Positions 54,248 to 61,968 of a DNA stretch of 64,000 bases are shown here, piece by piece. The notes under the pieces are model-generated. The model was not told the DNA's origin and made no database searches. It saw only the letters and a program-made list of their open reading frames with translations. This DNA comes from Burkholderiales bacterium (GTDB lineage Bacteria; Pseudomonadota; Gammaproteobacteria; Burkholderiales; WYBJ01). A program made the position numbers and the translations under genes. How positions within the stretch are numbered: the first letter of the stretch is position 1; every line of letters starts with the position of its first letter. The stretch lies in contig JADLAC010000019.1 of NCBI GenBank assembly GCA_020848435.1, forward strand, positions 99,978-163,977. Reading direction: 5' to 3'.

Positions 54248-55168
54248 CTATGACGGTCGCGGCAGCATATGAGCGCACCTAGCTCCGGTCGCCATTCGCA
54301 CCGTCGTAAAGATGCTCGCGGTACCGGGGATGTTGATAGTGTCGATGCGCGTACCGAACTGAGCCAAACTCTGATCGAGGCTCGCCTCGGTGAAATAATG
54401 GAAATGCAAGCGGTCGAGCGGGCGCCCGTGGCGCATATTGCGGCGCCGATGCAGTAGTCGCGCGTAGTTCACGGGCATGCCGATGAGATTGCGGAAGTAA
54501 TGGAAGACGAAGGCGCGCAGCCGCAGTGACGAAAACAGGCGGCGGTAGGCACGTGCGCCGCTTTGCTGGCCGACCAGCGCGGCATCGTGCAATCCAACCC
54601 AGAACACGCACACGGCATCGCCCGCCGCCAATGTTCGCACCGCGTGTGCGACGTCCGCCAGATTCTCGAAATGATCGAGCGAGGTTGCGAACAGGAATGC
54701 ATCGAATCGGTCGTCGATAGCATCCGCCAGATCTTCCAGACGCGCACAGGCGAATGGATACGTGCGCCGATCGATATCGTAGGCAATGGGATCCAAACCG
54801 ACGTAGACGTTTCCCGTCCTGCCGGCTTCGCGTCGAAGCGTCGCGACATAGGGCGGTGAGCTCCGGCTCAAACCACAGCCCACATCCAGCACTTTGGCAT
54901 TGCGCCTGCCGTGCAACGCGGCAACGATGTATGCATCGAACAGCTTGTAGAGGGTATTCGTGGTAGACGATGTGCGAGCGAGCTCGTGCAGGTATTCCGG
55001 CATCGACGCTTCCTGCTTGCGCAACCAGTCGTCATGGATCTCCGACCCGCTGAGGCGGATATAGGACCGCACGCTGCCGTCGCATGCAATAAAGCCGAGA
55101 GGGCCAATCTTGTAGGTCTCGCCCACTGTCGCGTCGGCATTGGCGCCGATGCCTTCAGTGGTGAACAT
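54248..55168 (-). CDS. SAM-dependent methyltransferase
   Basis: A 306-residue class I methyltransferase: NAKVLDVGCGLSRSSPPYVA with the SAM motif, YVGLDPIAYD, FDAFLFATSLDHFENLADVA, and a long C-terminal region LHFHYFTEASLDQSLAQFG. The start at MFTTEG is chosen over the ORF-track Met to limit overlap with the upstream gene to 14 bases. The substrate is presumably a sugar of the repeat unit, from context only. Confidence 0.78.
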   Translation of the reverse strand: MFTTEGIGANADATVGETYKIGPLGFIACDGSVRSYIRLSGSEIHDDWLRKQEASMPEYLHELARTSSTTNTLYKLFDAYIVAALHGRRNAKVLDVGCGLSRSSPPYVATLRREAGRTGNVYVGLDPIAYDIDRRTYPFACARLEDLADAIDDRFDAFLFATSLDHFENLADVAHAVRTLAAGDAVCVFWVGLHDAALVGQQSGARAYRRLFSSLRLRAFVFHYFRNLIGMPVNYARLLHRRRNMRHGRPLDRLHFHYFTEASLDQSLAQFGTRIDTINIPGTASIFTTVRMATGARCAHMLPRPS

Positions 55169-56039
55169 GCTGCGCCGCCGCGGAACGTACCATCGCTTCG
55201 ATAGCTGCATTAAAGGGTGTAAAGCGAGGCTGCAGCAATCGGAGCATGCGTGCGGTGTCCGCGATCATATTCCCCTTGCGGGCTGCCGCCGCGTTGCGGA
55301 ACTGCGGCCGTATACCGAGGGCTTTGCCTATGCTCAAGCAGATGCTTTGAATGTCCCACACCTCGTCGCTTGCGAGATTCAACACCGGCACGCCGCGCAT
55401 GGCGAGGAGCCGGCAGATCGCATGCGACGCATCCTCGACATGTAGGAGCGAAATGCGAAGCCCTCCGTCGGCCTCGGCGTCGGCGCCGGGCCGTTCGAGC
55501 AGTACGGCGCGCTCGGCTGCCACCGCGCGGATCAGGTTCGGCACCAGCCGACCGCTTTGGCCCGGCCCATAGAGCCCGAAAATGCGTAGGCTGGTGATCT
55601 CCATGTCCGCACTTAGCAACGCTACCGATTCTTCGGCGTGTACCTTGCTCAATGCATACCAGTCGTCACGGCGCAAGGGATGCGATTCCTGCAAGGGTGC
55701 AAAGCTCGGTTGATACACATTCCCGGTCGATGCATAGACGAAACGTGTCGCACCCGCGGCGCGCGCGCGCAATGCCGCCTGCAACGCCGTCAACGTGTTG
55801 ACCGCGAAGACGTGCGAAGCCATGGCCGGCATGCGCGCCGCGTACGGCGACTGGGCAAGATAGACGACACCGTCCGTGCCTTGCGGTACGCGGAAATCAT
55901 CCGGCAGCAGCCCGGTAAGAGGATCGATGCCGGTGCCATTCGCCGAGCTGGCTGCAATCGCCTCGATCCCCGCCGTCAACATCGCCCGGCACAGACTGCG
56001 GCCGAGAAAACCGCCTGCCCCGATCACCATGATCTTCAC
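55155..56039 (-). CDS. NAD-dependent epimerase/dehydratase, GTG start
   Basis: A 294-residue extended SDR: IMVIGAGGFLGRSLCRAML for NAD binding, FVYASTGNVYQPS and DDWYALSKVHAEE (YxxxK). It has the pattern of nucleotide-sugar epimerases, but the product is unknown. The GTG at 56039 overlaps the upstream stop as GTGA, and is used instead of the longer ORF-track start, whose N-terminal 96 codons are a shadow of the neighbour. Confidence 0.82.
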   Translation of the reverse strand: MKIMVIGAGGFLGRSLCRAMLTAGIEAIAASSANGTGIDPLTGLLPDDFRVPQGTDGVVYLAQSPYAARMPAMASHVFAVNTLTALQAALRARAAGATRFVYASTGNVYQPSFAPLQESHPLRRDDWYALSKVHAEESVALLSADMEITSLRIFGLYGPGQSGRLVPNLIRAVAAERAVLLERPGADAEADGGLRISLLHVEDASHAICRLLAMRGVPVLNLASDEVWDIQSICLSIGKALGIRPQFRNAAAARKGNMIADTARMLRLLQPRFTPFNAAIEAMVRSAAAQHVHH

Positions 56040-57232
56040 GACATAATCCCCAGGTCCATGTACGCCTCGCGCAAGCGCTGCGCAAACGCGTCGGTACTGA
56101 AATGCTTCTCCACGTAGCTCCGCCCTCGACGGCCGATGTCGGCCAAGCCGTCGCGGGCAAGCGACAATTGTCGCAAGTCTTCCTTCAGCGTCGATATATG
56201 AGTGTTGATTATGGGGCATTCCTCCGGATGCAGCAGATAGTCCGTAGGCTTGCGAATGAAGCACATCACCGGCTTGCCGAGGGCCATGCCCTCCAGAGCG
56301 AAATAGCCGTGAAACCCGATCATGCATTGATCGAAAATCACATCGGCGGAACGATAGATGTCGAGCGCCTCGCGATTGGGCACTTTCTCCACCGTAACGA
56401 GCTCAATCGCTACGCCCTCGCGCCTGAGCTCGTCGATTGCCGCGTGCAGGTAGCGTGTTCCCTTGAAAGCAGCGTGGTTCGGGGCATGCACAACGCGCAA
56501 AGGCGCGCCGTGTTGAGGGTGAGGATAGGCCGGGCGATAGCGTTCGCCACCTTCCGCGTCGAGGTCCAGCGGCCAGAAGAACAGGTCGTTGCGGCTACCG
56601 GGGGTGTACTCGATCATGTCGCCCATGGAAAAGACTGCGAGCGCCTCGCGCGCCATGCGGTTGAAGCGCATGCTATGCATACGCTGATCGCAGATGCAGG
56701 CGTGAGCGACATCGGGACATTCGGTGCAGCAGTTGGGCGTGCCCAGCGCCAGGGTTAGACTGCGGGTCCGCACATCGGAGCCATACGTCCATAGGACTAT
56801 CTGGATGCGAAGCGCCCGATAGGCGAGAAACTCGGCCCAGTTGAAGCCCCCGCGGCTTGCCGTGGGTAGGATGCCGCGGTCGCAATAGAAATGCAGTCGG
56901 TCGACGAACAGACAGGCCCAAAAGAAAACGGCGAAGGGCACGATGTAGCCCACGACCGGAAGCGACCTGAGCGCAGAGAGATCCACGTCGAACGCATCGG
57001 TGATGTAGTAGCTGTGGGTTACGAGGGAGCGCGACCTGAATCCAAGCGAGCGTTCAGCGCGCGCCTTGAGAGCCATGGTGATGATTGGCGTGCCCGTCCA
57101 CAACGTCTGGAATGTCCCGGGCGCCAGGATGCGCCGCAGCAGACGAAGCGGCGAGAACAAAACGAGGAAGGCCAGCGTAACCGATTCCGCTAGCACGATT
57201 GCGAGCAGACGCAGGTGCGACGTGGGCGACAC
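56036..57232 (-). CDS. Glycosyltransferase (GT-B) with hydrophobic N-terminus
   Basis: A 398-residue protein. The N-terminus has a hydrophobic segment (LLAIVLAESVTLAFLVLF) and another near residue 95-110; the C-terminal half is a GT-B donor domain with RVVHAPNHAAFKGTRYLHAA and FDQCMIGFHGYFALEGMALGKPVM. A Cys-rich stretch, CCTECPDVAHACIC, lies between. Related to the transferase at 50.6-51.6 kb. Probably works at the inner membrane face. Confidence 0.78.
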   Translation of the reverse strand: MSPTSHLRLLAIVLAESVTLAFLVLFSPLRLLRRILAPGTFQTLWTGTPIITMALKARAERSLGFRSRSLVTHSYYITDAFDVDLSALRSLPVVGYIVPFAVFFWACLFVDRLHFYCDRGILPTASRGGFNWAEFLAYRALRIQIVLWTYGSDVRTRSLTLALGTPNCCTECPDVAHACICDQRMHSMRFNRMAREALAVFSMGDMIEYTPGSRNDLFFWPLDLDAEGGERYRPAYPHPQHGAPLRVVHAPNHAAFKGTRYLHAAIDELRREGVAIELVTVEKVPNREALDIYRSADVIFDQCMIGFHGYFALEGMALGKPVMCFIRKPTDYLLHPEECPIINTHISTLKEDLRQLSLARDGLADIGRRGRSYVEKHFSTDAFAQRLREAYMDLGIMS

Positions 57233-57256
57233 GGGTGGTCCGAATGAATCCCGGGT

Positions 57257-58399
57257 TCAGGACGGTCGAGTGAGCAAAACCGAAATGCCGTTCGGGTTCG
57301 CTTGATTGAAGCGGTAGTCGGTAACGCCCAGTTCCTCCAACCACGTGCGCACCTCCTCTTCGGTGTGCTGCCATGCGCTCAGCGGGTGGTACCAGTCGAA
57401 GTTCACCATGTTGTTGGTTGGAAAGTCAAACGCATCATTCCAGAAGCACTTGACGAAATTGTAGTAGACGAGGCGCTGCACGTCGTGAAGCCCTGGGGGG
57501 ATGCCAAGGATCGGCACGCCTTTGTCCAGATAGATCTTGGCGTTCAGACGTGACAGTTCGCGTCCGAGTTCCGTCAGTCCTTCGCACGCCCGATAGCACT
57601 CCTCGGCCGCCAGCTTCGTGAAGTGCGAACGGATGTACTCGTCGCAAAATTGCCGCGACGGGCCCATCTTGCGATAGACGTAGAAGAAGAAACTCCCGCC
57701 CGGGCGCACCAGCCGGTATAGAGCCCTCGCCGCAGCGCGTGTGTCCGGCGTATGGTGGAGGACCCCGTCCGCGATGACGAAATCGAACTGGGCTTCCGCG
57801 AACGGCGCATCCATCAGATCGGCTTGGACGACGTGGCAATTCGGAAGATCGCGCGTGTTGGCGAACGTCGTGTAGGCCGCTTCGGAGATATCCAGTGCGT
57901 AGACTTGGCCCGCTGTGTTCTGTGCCATGAAACGAGTGTTGAAGCCGGAACCCGGGCCGACCTCTAGTATCGTCCGCTTGCTGCGATAGAACGCACGCAA
58001 CCCATCGATATCGCCGACACCGAGCTTGCGGCAGTACCAGCCGAACAAGAACGCGCGGTGATCCTCGTCCATGCCGTAATTTCGAAACCGACCCCATTTA
58101 TCGGAGAAGGTCACGTTGGTGCGTTGCTGTTCTAGTCGCTGCGGGTTCGCACCTTCAGCGCGCGCGGGTTCGGCAAGGCCGTAGCGCTTGCAGAATTCGC
58201 CGAGGTCAGGCCGTAGCACCCCCTGCAGAAAACAGGGCACACCGCGCGTGACGGGAAACCAGAGACCTGTCGCATCGCGAAGCAGGCCTTCGATTACCTG
58301 ACCGCCCTCGGTCTCGAAGGCTTCGAGATTCAAGTCACCGGCAAATGCGGAACGTGGCGCGTCGGAAACGCTTGCACTCCATCTCATTGCAGCTCGCAC
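57257..58399 (-). CDS. SAM-dependent methyltransferase with Trm112-like N-terminal region
   Basis: A 380-residue protein. Residues about 25-60 (VIEGLLRDATGLWFPVTRGVPCF) resemble a Trm112-type domain without its zinc cysteines. The methyltransferase core has RTILEVGPGSGFNTRFMAQN, FDFVIADGVLHHTPDTRAAA and RLVRPGGSFFFYVYR. It is the first gene of the minus-strand cluster; a perfect -10 box lies about 70 bases upstream. An alternative start is MRWSAS at 58387. Confidence 0.82.
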   Translation of the reverse strand: MRAAMRWSASVSDAPRSAFAGDLNLEAFETEGGQVIEGLLRDATGLWFPVTRGVPCFLQGVLRPDLGEFCKRYGLAEPARAEGANPQRLEQQRTNVTFSDKWGRFRNYGMDEDHRAFLFGWYCRKLGVGDIDGLRAFYRSKRTILEVGPGSGFNTRFMAQNTAGQVYALDISEAAYTTFANTRDLPNCHVVQADLMDAPFAEAQFDFVIADGVLHHTPDTRAAARALYRLVRPGGSFFFYVYRKMGPSRQFCDEYIRSHFTKLAAEECYRACEGLTELGRELSRLNAKIYLDKGVPILGIPPGLHDVQRLVYYNFVKCFWNDAFDFPTNNMVNFDWYHPLSAWQHTEEEVRTWLEELGVTDYRFNQANPNGISVLLTRPS

Positions 58400-58465
58400 A
58401 TGGGTCGACGGACACGTACTGATCGTCAGGCAAATCGCAGCAGTGCTCGGGGTGGGGCGGGCCGC

Positions 58466-58471
58466 ATTATA
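58466..58471 (-). promoter_or_regulatory. Consensus -10 box upstream of the minus-strand cluster
   Basis: On the minus strand the sequence is TATAAT, a perfect -10 element, placing a transcription start near 58459, 60 bases before the first gene. No good -35 element is seen at the right spacing, so an activator may be needed. Confidence 0.4.
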
Positions 58472-58646
58472 CCGCGCCTGCTCGACGCCGCGGCCGGTCA
58501 GGTTGTGCGATCCGAAGAATGTGGGGGCGGGAGAAAGAATGTAATATCGCAGGGTCGCAGGCGATCGCTAGGGACGATCGCTATCCCGCGCCGAGCTGCG
58601 TTTGACCCGCATGCTCACCCGACGAACGAAAGGAGCTCCGTTTGGA

Positions 58647-59897
58647 ATGGCAACAGCGGCATCGGTAGTAGGACTGGATGGCGTTTCCATCGAGTCCGCC
58701 GGCCTAGGCCTCAACTCCTTCACCTTCGTGCTCATCGGAGCGGCAGCGGTGCTTGCTTGTCGCCTAGCACACACGGTGAATACGCGGGCCGTATTGCTAC
58801 TGCTCCTGAACATATACTTCCTGCACTTCTTCATAGGTAGCGCCCGACAGGCGCTCGTGCTCGGCCTGTTCCTTTCGGTCGTTTACGTGCTCGGAAACTT
58901 GAAAGTGCGCGTGCCCGCTTGGCGTTCCTCGGTTGCGATTGCTGCGATCGTCTGCGCGTTCTGGACGTTCCTCTTTCTCGTCAAGGACGAGTACCTGTTC
59001 TCCGCCGCCAATCCGTTCGCCTATTTCCCGGTCAAGCTGGTCGGGATCTCGTATATCGTTTTTCGAGCAATAAGCTATGTGATGGAGGCCGAGCTTGCTC
59101 CGAAAGCGGGTCTACTTGGTTTTCTCAACTACATGCTGTTCTTCCCGACGCTGCTCGCCGGCCCGATCGAGCGTTATACGCGCTTTGCCGGCAACCACAG
59201 CGATCTGGCCGCAGGCCGAGACGTCCGCCACTATCCGGCGTTGAACAGGATTCTGAACGGCTTCATCAAGAAGTTCGTGCTCGCGGACAATCTCATGGTG
59301 TTTGGCATCTTCGCACTCTCGCAGGAAGGGGAGTTCTCGATCTGGCTGTTGTGGGCCGGCGCGCTGGCGATGCTGTTCCTGATTTATCTCGACTTCAGCG
59401 GCTATTGCGACATCGTGATCGGTCTTGCGCAGATCATGGGGTTTCGGATCGGTGAGAACTTCAACCGACCGTTTACCGCGCGCAATGTGCAGGACTTCTG
59501 GAGTCGCTGGCACGTATCGCTCAGCTCCCTCATCCAGGATTACGTGTTCACACCGCTGAACAAGGCCGTCATAGGCCGCATAAGGGGACCGGCGCAGTTT
59601 CCCTTGATCGTGACCGTTTATCTCGCCTCGATGGTGCTGGTGGCGATGTGGCATGGAACGACGCTGGGGTTTCTGGTGTTTGGCACCATGCATGGCGCCG
59701 CACTGGTAGTGCTGCAGTTGAAGCGGCGCTACCGTTGGCAGTGGATACCCGGGGCACGGCCAAGGGTACGGCTGTGGGGGGGGGCTATTGTCGCGCCGGC
59801 GATCACTTATTGCTTCATTTCGCTTTCGCTTATCTGGTGGTTTCGGGATCTGCCGCACGCCGTCAACACGTTTAAACAGCTCTTGGGGATGGGATGA
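58647..59897 (+). CDS. MBOAT-family membrane O-acyltransferase (DltB/AlgI-like)
   Basis: A 416-residue membrane-bound O-acyltransferase, about ten helices. It has the family core LLAGPIERYTRF, NGFIKKFVLADNL, YLDFSGYCDIVIGLAQIMGF, FWSRWHVSLSSLIQDYVF and MWHGTTLGFLVFGTMHG, the WHG histidine (about residue 336) being the catalytic one. It would take an acyl group from a cytoplasmic thioester and hand it over outside. The chain ends ...FKQLLGMG and lacks a C-terminal acyl-shuttle motif, which is supplied by the next ORF. The start (ATG 58647) is not certain; TTG 58602 and ATG 58611 are also in frame. Confidence 0.92.
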   Translation: MATAASVVGLDGVSIESAGLGLNSFTFVLIGAAAVLACRLAHTVNTRAVLLLLLNIYFLHFFIGSARQALVLGLFLSVVYVLGNLKVRVPAWRSSVAIAAIVCAFWTFLFLVKDEYLFSAANPFAYFPVKLVGISYIVFRAISYVMEAELAPKAGLLGFLNYMLFFPTLLAGPIERYTRFAGNHSDLAAGRDVRHYPALNRILNGFIKKFVLADNLMVFGIFALSQEGEFSIWLLWAGALAMLFLIYLDFSGYCDIVIGLAQIMGFRIGENFNRPFTARNVQDFWSRWHVSLSSLIQDYVFTPLNKAVIGRIRGPAQFPLIVTVYLASMVLVAMWHGTTLGFLVFGTMHGAALVVLQLKRRYRWQWIPGARPRVRLWGGAIVAPAITYCFISLSLIWWFRDLPHAVNTFKQLLGMG

Positions 59898-60007
59898 CTG
59901 ACCTCGTTCGCGATCTCGGCAGGGCAACTTGGATAGTCCTGAAACTCGTGGTGATCCTCTATCTGATGAACTCGCACGAGGCGTTCTTTCTGTATCAGAA
60001 CTTCTAG
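59894..60007 (+). CDS. 37-residue membrane microprotein with DltX-like acyl-shuttle hexapeptide
   Basis: Not in the ORF track. The ATG overlaps the MBOAT stop (ATGA) and the ORF ends in TAG three bases before the next gene. The product has Arg residues at 6 and 10, one membrane helix (TWIVLKLVVILYLMN) and the C-terminus EAFFLYQNF, so it is predicted to be N-in, C-out. The last six residues FLYQNF match the F-[IL]-Y-x-x-F pattern of DltX (FIYNEF), where the Tyr accepts the acyl group from the MBOAT and passes it to a second transferase. Length, topology, motif and position all agree. Confidence 0.8.
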   Translation: MTDLVRDLGRATWIVLKLVVILYLMNSHEAFFLYQNF

Positions 60008-60010
60008 ACC

Positions 60011-61138
60011 GTGCCTGCCAGCCCTGCTCCTGAACCTTCGCGCAAAGCGGCTGTTTGGCGCTTGATTCGCTTCGCGCTGCTCGTCTTCACGCTGCTTCTC
60101 GTACTGGACTTTGCGCTACGGGTCGTCGAGCGCCGCACGTTCCTTGTCACCGAGATCGTCGATATTCAAACCCCAGCAACTCTGTATTCGAAGCTCGATT
60201 ACTTGCGGCGCTTCGACGGACTAAAGGTCGTGGTACTCGGCGATTCGGTCGTCTACGGACGGGCCATGGCAGATGCCGGCGAGCGCGAATGGCGGCGCCA
60301 CACGCTGTCGGCCCAGCTTCAGGACCGGTTGTTCAAATTGGGGCTCGACCGACCGGTTTTGGTGCTCAACCTCGGTATGAATGGGGCGCTGATGAAGGAC
60401 ATCGAGCGCCTCGTAGGGCATGTTCTCGCCGCCGGTACGGACAAGCTTATCCTCGACGTAACCTTGCGGTCGTTTTCGGGCGATTTTTCCCGCCCGGGCG
60501 AAGATATCAGCCGCCCCTGGATGGAACGTTTCGTCATGGATCCAGCCGGGCGATACGTCGAAGAAACGAGCTCGGTTGCTGCGACACAGCGGCTGGAATC
60601 CGCTCTGCGTGAGTTTATGATCAATCACTGGGCGCTCTATCGGCTGCGCGACCTCATCCAGTGGCGAGTGTTCAATGGCGAACCAGCGACGGCGGCCCGT
60701 GCTTTGCGCACGCATCTGAACCGCTGGTGGGGCGGGGAATCGGATGAATCATCGAATGCGCTTTTCGCCGGGCCCTTGCTGAGGTTAAAGGCAAAGAACC
60801 GCCACGATTCGGTAACCCTGGATGCCTCCAATCCGCAAGTCGCGGCGTTCCAACGTACGCTTGCGACCCTCACTGCGCATCGAATCGACACGGTTGTCTT
60901 CTATGCGACGGAAGATGCAGAGCAAATGAAGGACATCATGGCGCCACAGCGGCACGGCAGCCTACTGAAGGAGCTTTCCGCGCTCATTGGCGCGGCGGGT
61001 GGCAGTCGTGTCACGTATGTTCCACCGCTCACGAATCTGCGGCCTGAACATTTCGTCGACTACGTTCATCCGAATCGTTCCGGTTACGCGGTATTGGCGG
61101 ACGCTCTTGTCGGAGCGCTGCGGCTAGGGTCGAAATAG
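60011..61138 (+). CDS. Membrane-anchored SGNH-type acyl transferase/hydrolase (DltD/AlgJ-like role), GTG start
   Basis: A 375-residue protein with one N-terminal membrane helix (FALLVFTLLLVLDFAL) and a periplasmic SGNH fold: block I VVLGDSVVYG (Ser79), NLGMNG (Asn124), and block V DYVHPNRSGY (Asp350, His353). In Dlt- and alginate-type systems the matching protein takes the acyl group on its Ser and moves it to the polymer. The GTG start is three bases after the microprotein stop, so the two are likely coupled. Confidence 0.85.
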   Translation: MPASPAPEPSRKAAVWRLIRFALLVFTLLLVLDFALRVVERRTFLVTEIVDIQTPATLYSKLDYLRRFDGLKVVVLGDSVVYGRAMADAGEREWRRHTLSAQLQDRLFKLGLDRPVLVLNLGMNGALMKDIERLVGHVLAAGTDKLILDVTLRSFSGDFSRPGEDISRPWMERFVMDPAGRYVEETSSVAATQRLESALREFMINHWALYRLRDLIQWRVFNGEPATAARALRTHLNRWWGGESDESSNALFAGPLLRLKAKNRHDSVTLDASNPQVAAFQRTLATLTAHRIDTVVFYATEDAEQMKDIMAPQRHGSLLKELSALIGAAGGSRVTYVPPLTNLRPEHFVDYVHPNRSGYAVLADALVGALRLGSK

Positions 61139-61173
61139 GCGCGTCCCTCGATGCGCGACGTCACCTCGCCTCG

Positions 61174-61202
61174 TTGAACCAGCGCTACCTGTTGGATATA
61201 CT
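61174..61202 (+). promoter_or_regulatory. Internal sigma-70 promoter for the ACP-MaoC-FkbH genes
   Basis: TTGAAC, 17 bases, TATACT: close to consensus at optimal spacing, in the 123-base gap before the acyl carrier protein gene. The expected start is near 61209, leaving a leader of about 53 bases. Confidence 0.6.
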
Positions 61203-61261
61203 GCGCACCAGGGAAAAAGAGCGTCCGCCCTCTCGCCGCCCGCTAACCGAGGCACACCATC

Positions 61262-61507
61262 ATGACTACGGAAGAGCTTTACACCAAGCTCACGCCCATT
61301 TTCCGGGACGTGTTCGACGACGAATCTCTGGCGCCCCATCCGGCGATGACGGCAGCCGAAGTCGAGTCCTGGGATAGCCTTAGCAACATTCGGCTCATTG
61401 TGGACATAGAGCAACGTTTCAAGATCCACTTTACTACCGCCGAGATCACGGGACTGGCGAACGTCGGCGAGCTGGTGGCGGTCATCGAGCGCAAGTTGGT
61501 GGGCTGA
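61262..61507 (+). CDS. Acyl carrier protein
   Basis: An 81-residue stand-alone carrier protein. The phosphopantetheine site is WDSLSNIRL with Ser39; the acidic helix II (LIVDIEQRFKIHFTTAEI) is typical. It would hold the activated acyl group as a thioester in the cytoplasm, as DltC does for D-alanine. Its stop overlaps the next start (TGATG), so it is coupled to the MaoC-like gene. Confidence 0.93.
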   Translation: MTTEELYTKLTPIFRDVFDDESLAPHPAMTAAEVESWDSLSNIRLIVDIEQRFKIHFTTAEITGLANVGELVAVIERKLVG

Positions 61508-61968
61508 TGCAGACGGGGCGCGCGCTCGGCTGGAAGGACCTCGCGGTCGGCATGAAGGTACAGGCCTCGTTTAGCGTAGAGGCGCGCGACATGCGTGAAT
61601 TCGCGCTTGCGAGCGGCGACAACAGCCGCATCCATCGCGACGCGCAATTTGCTCAGCGAAACGGCTTCGCGGATCGGGTGGTTTATGGGGCGCTGCAGGT
61701 GGCGCAGCTTTCGTACGTCGTCGGCATGCTCCTGCCGGGCGACTTGGGGTTGGCGGCCGCGTGGCAGATCAGTTTTCGCTCGCCGTTGTATATCGGCGAG
61801 CAGGCCGAGCTGAATGCCGAGGTGACTCATCTCTCCGAGGCTACGCGCATCGTGAGCCTGAAGTTTTCGATACTCGTCGGCGAGCGCACCATCGCCACGG
61901 GAAGCGCGCAATCTAAACTGCTCGACGACGTTGACATGTCAAGCGATAGCGCGAACGTCCATGAGTGA
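61507..61968 (+). CDS. MaoC-like hot-dog dehydratase/hydratase
   Basis: A 153-residue MaoC/(R)-hydratase-family protein: FALASGDNSRIHRDAQFAQ carries the catalytic Asp38 and His43 of the D-x4-H motif, followed by GFADRVVYGALQVAQLSYVV. Such enzymes hydrate enoyl thioesters to (R)-3-hydroxyacyl thioesters or the reverse. In this cassette it may modify or proofread the acyl group on the carrier protein. No ketoreductase or enoyl reductase is nearby. Confidence 0.85.
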   Translation: MQTGRALGWKDLAVGMKVQASFSVEARDMREFALASGDNSRIHRDAQFAQRNGFADRVVYGALQVAQLSYVVGMLLPGDLGLAAAWQISFRSPLYIGEQAELNAEVTHLSEATRIVSLKFSILVGERTIATGSAQSKLLDDVDMSSDSANVHE

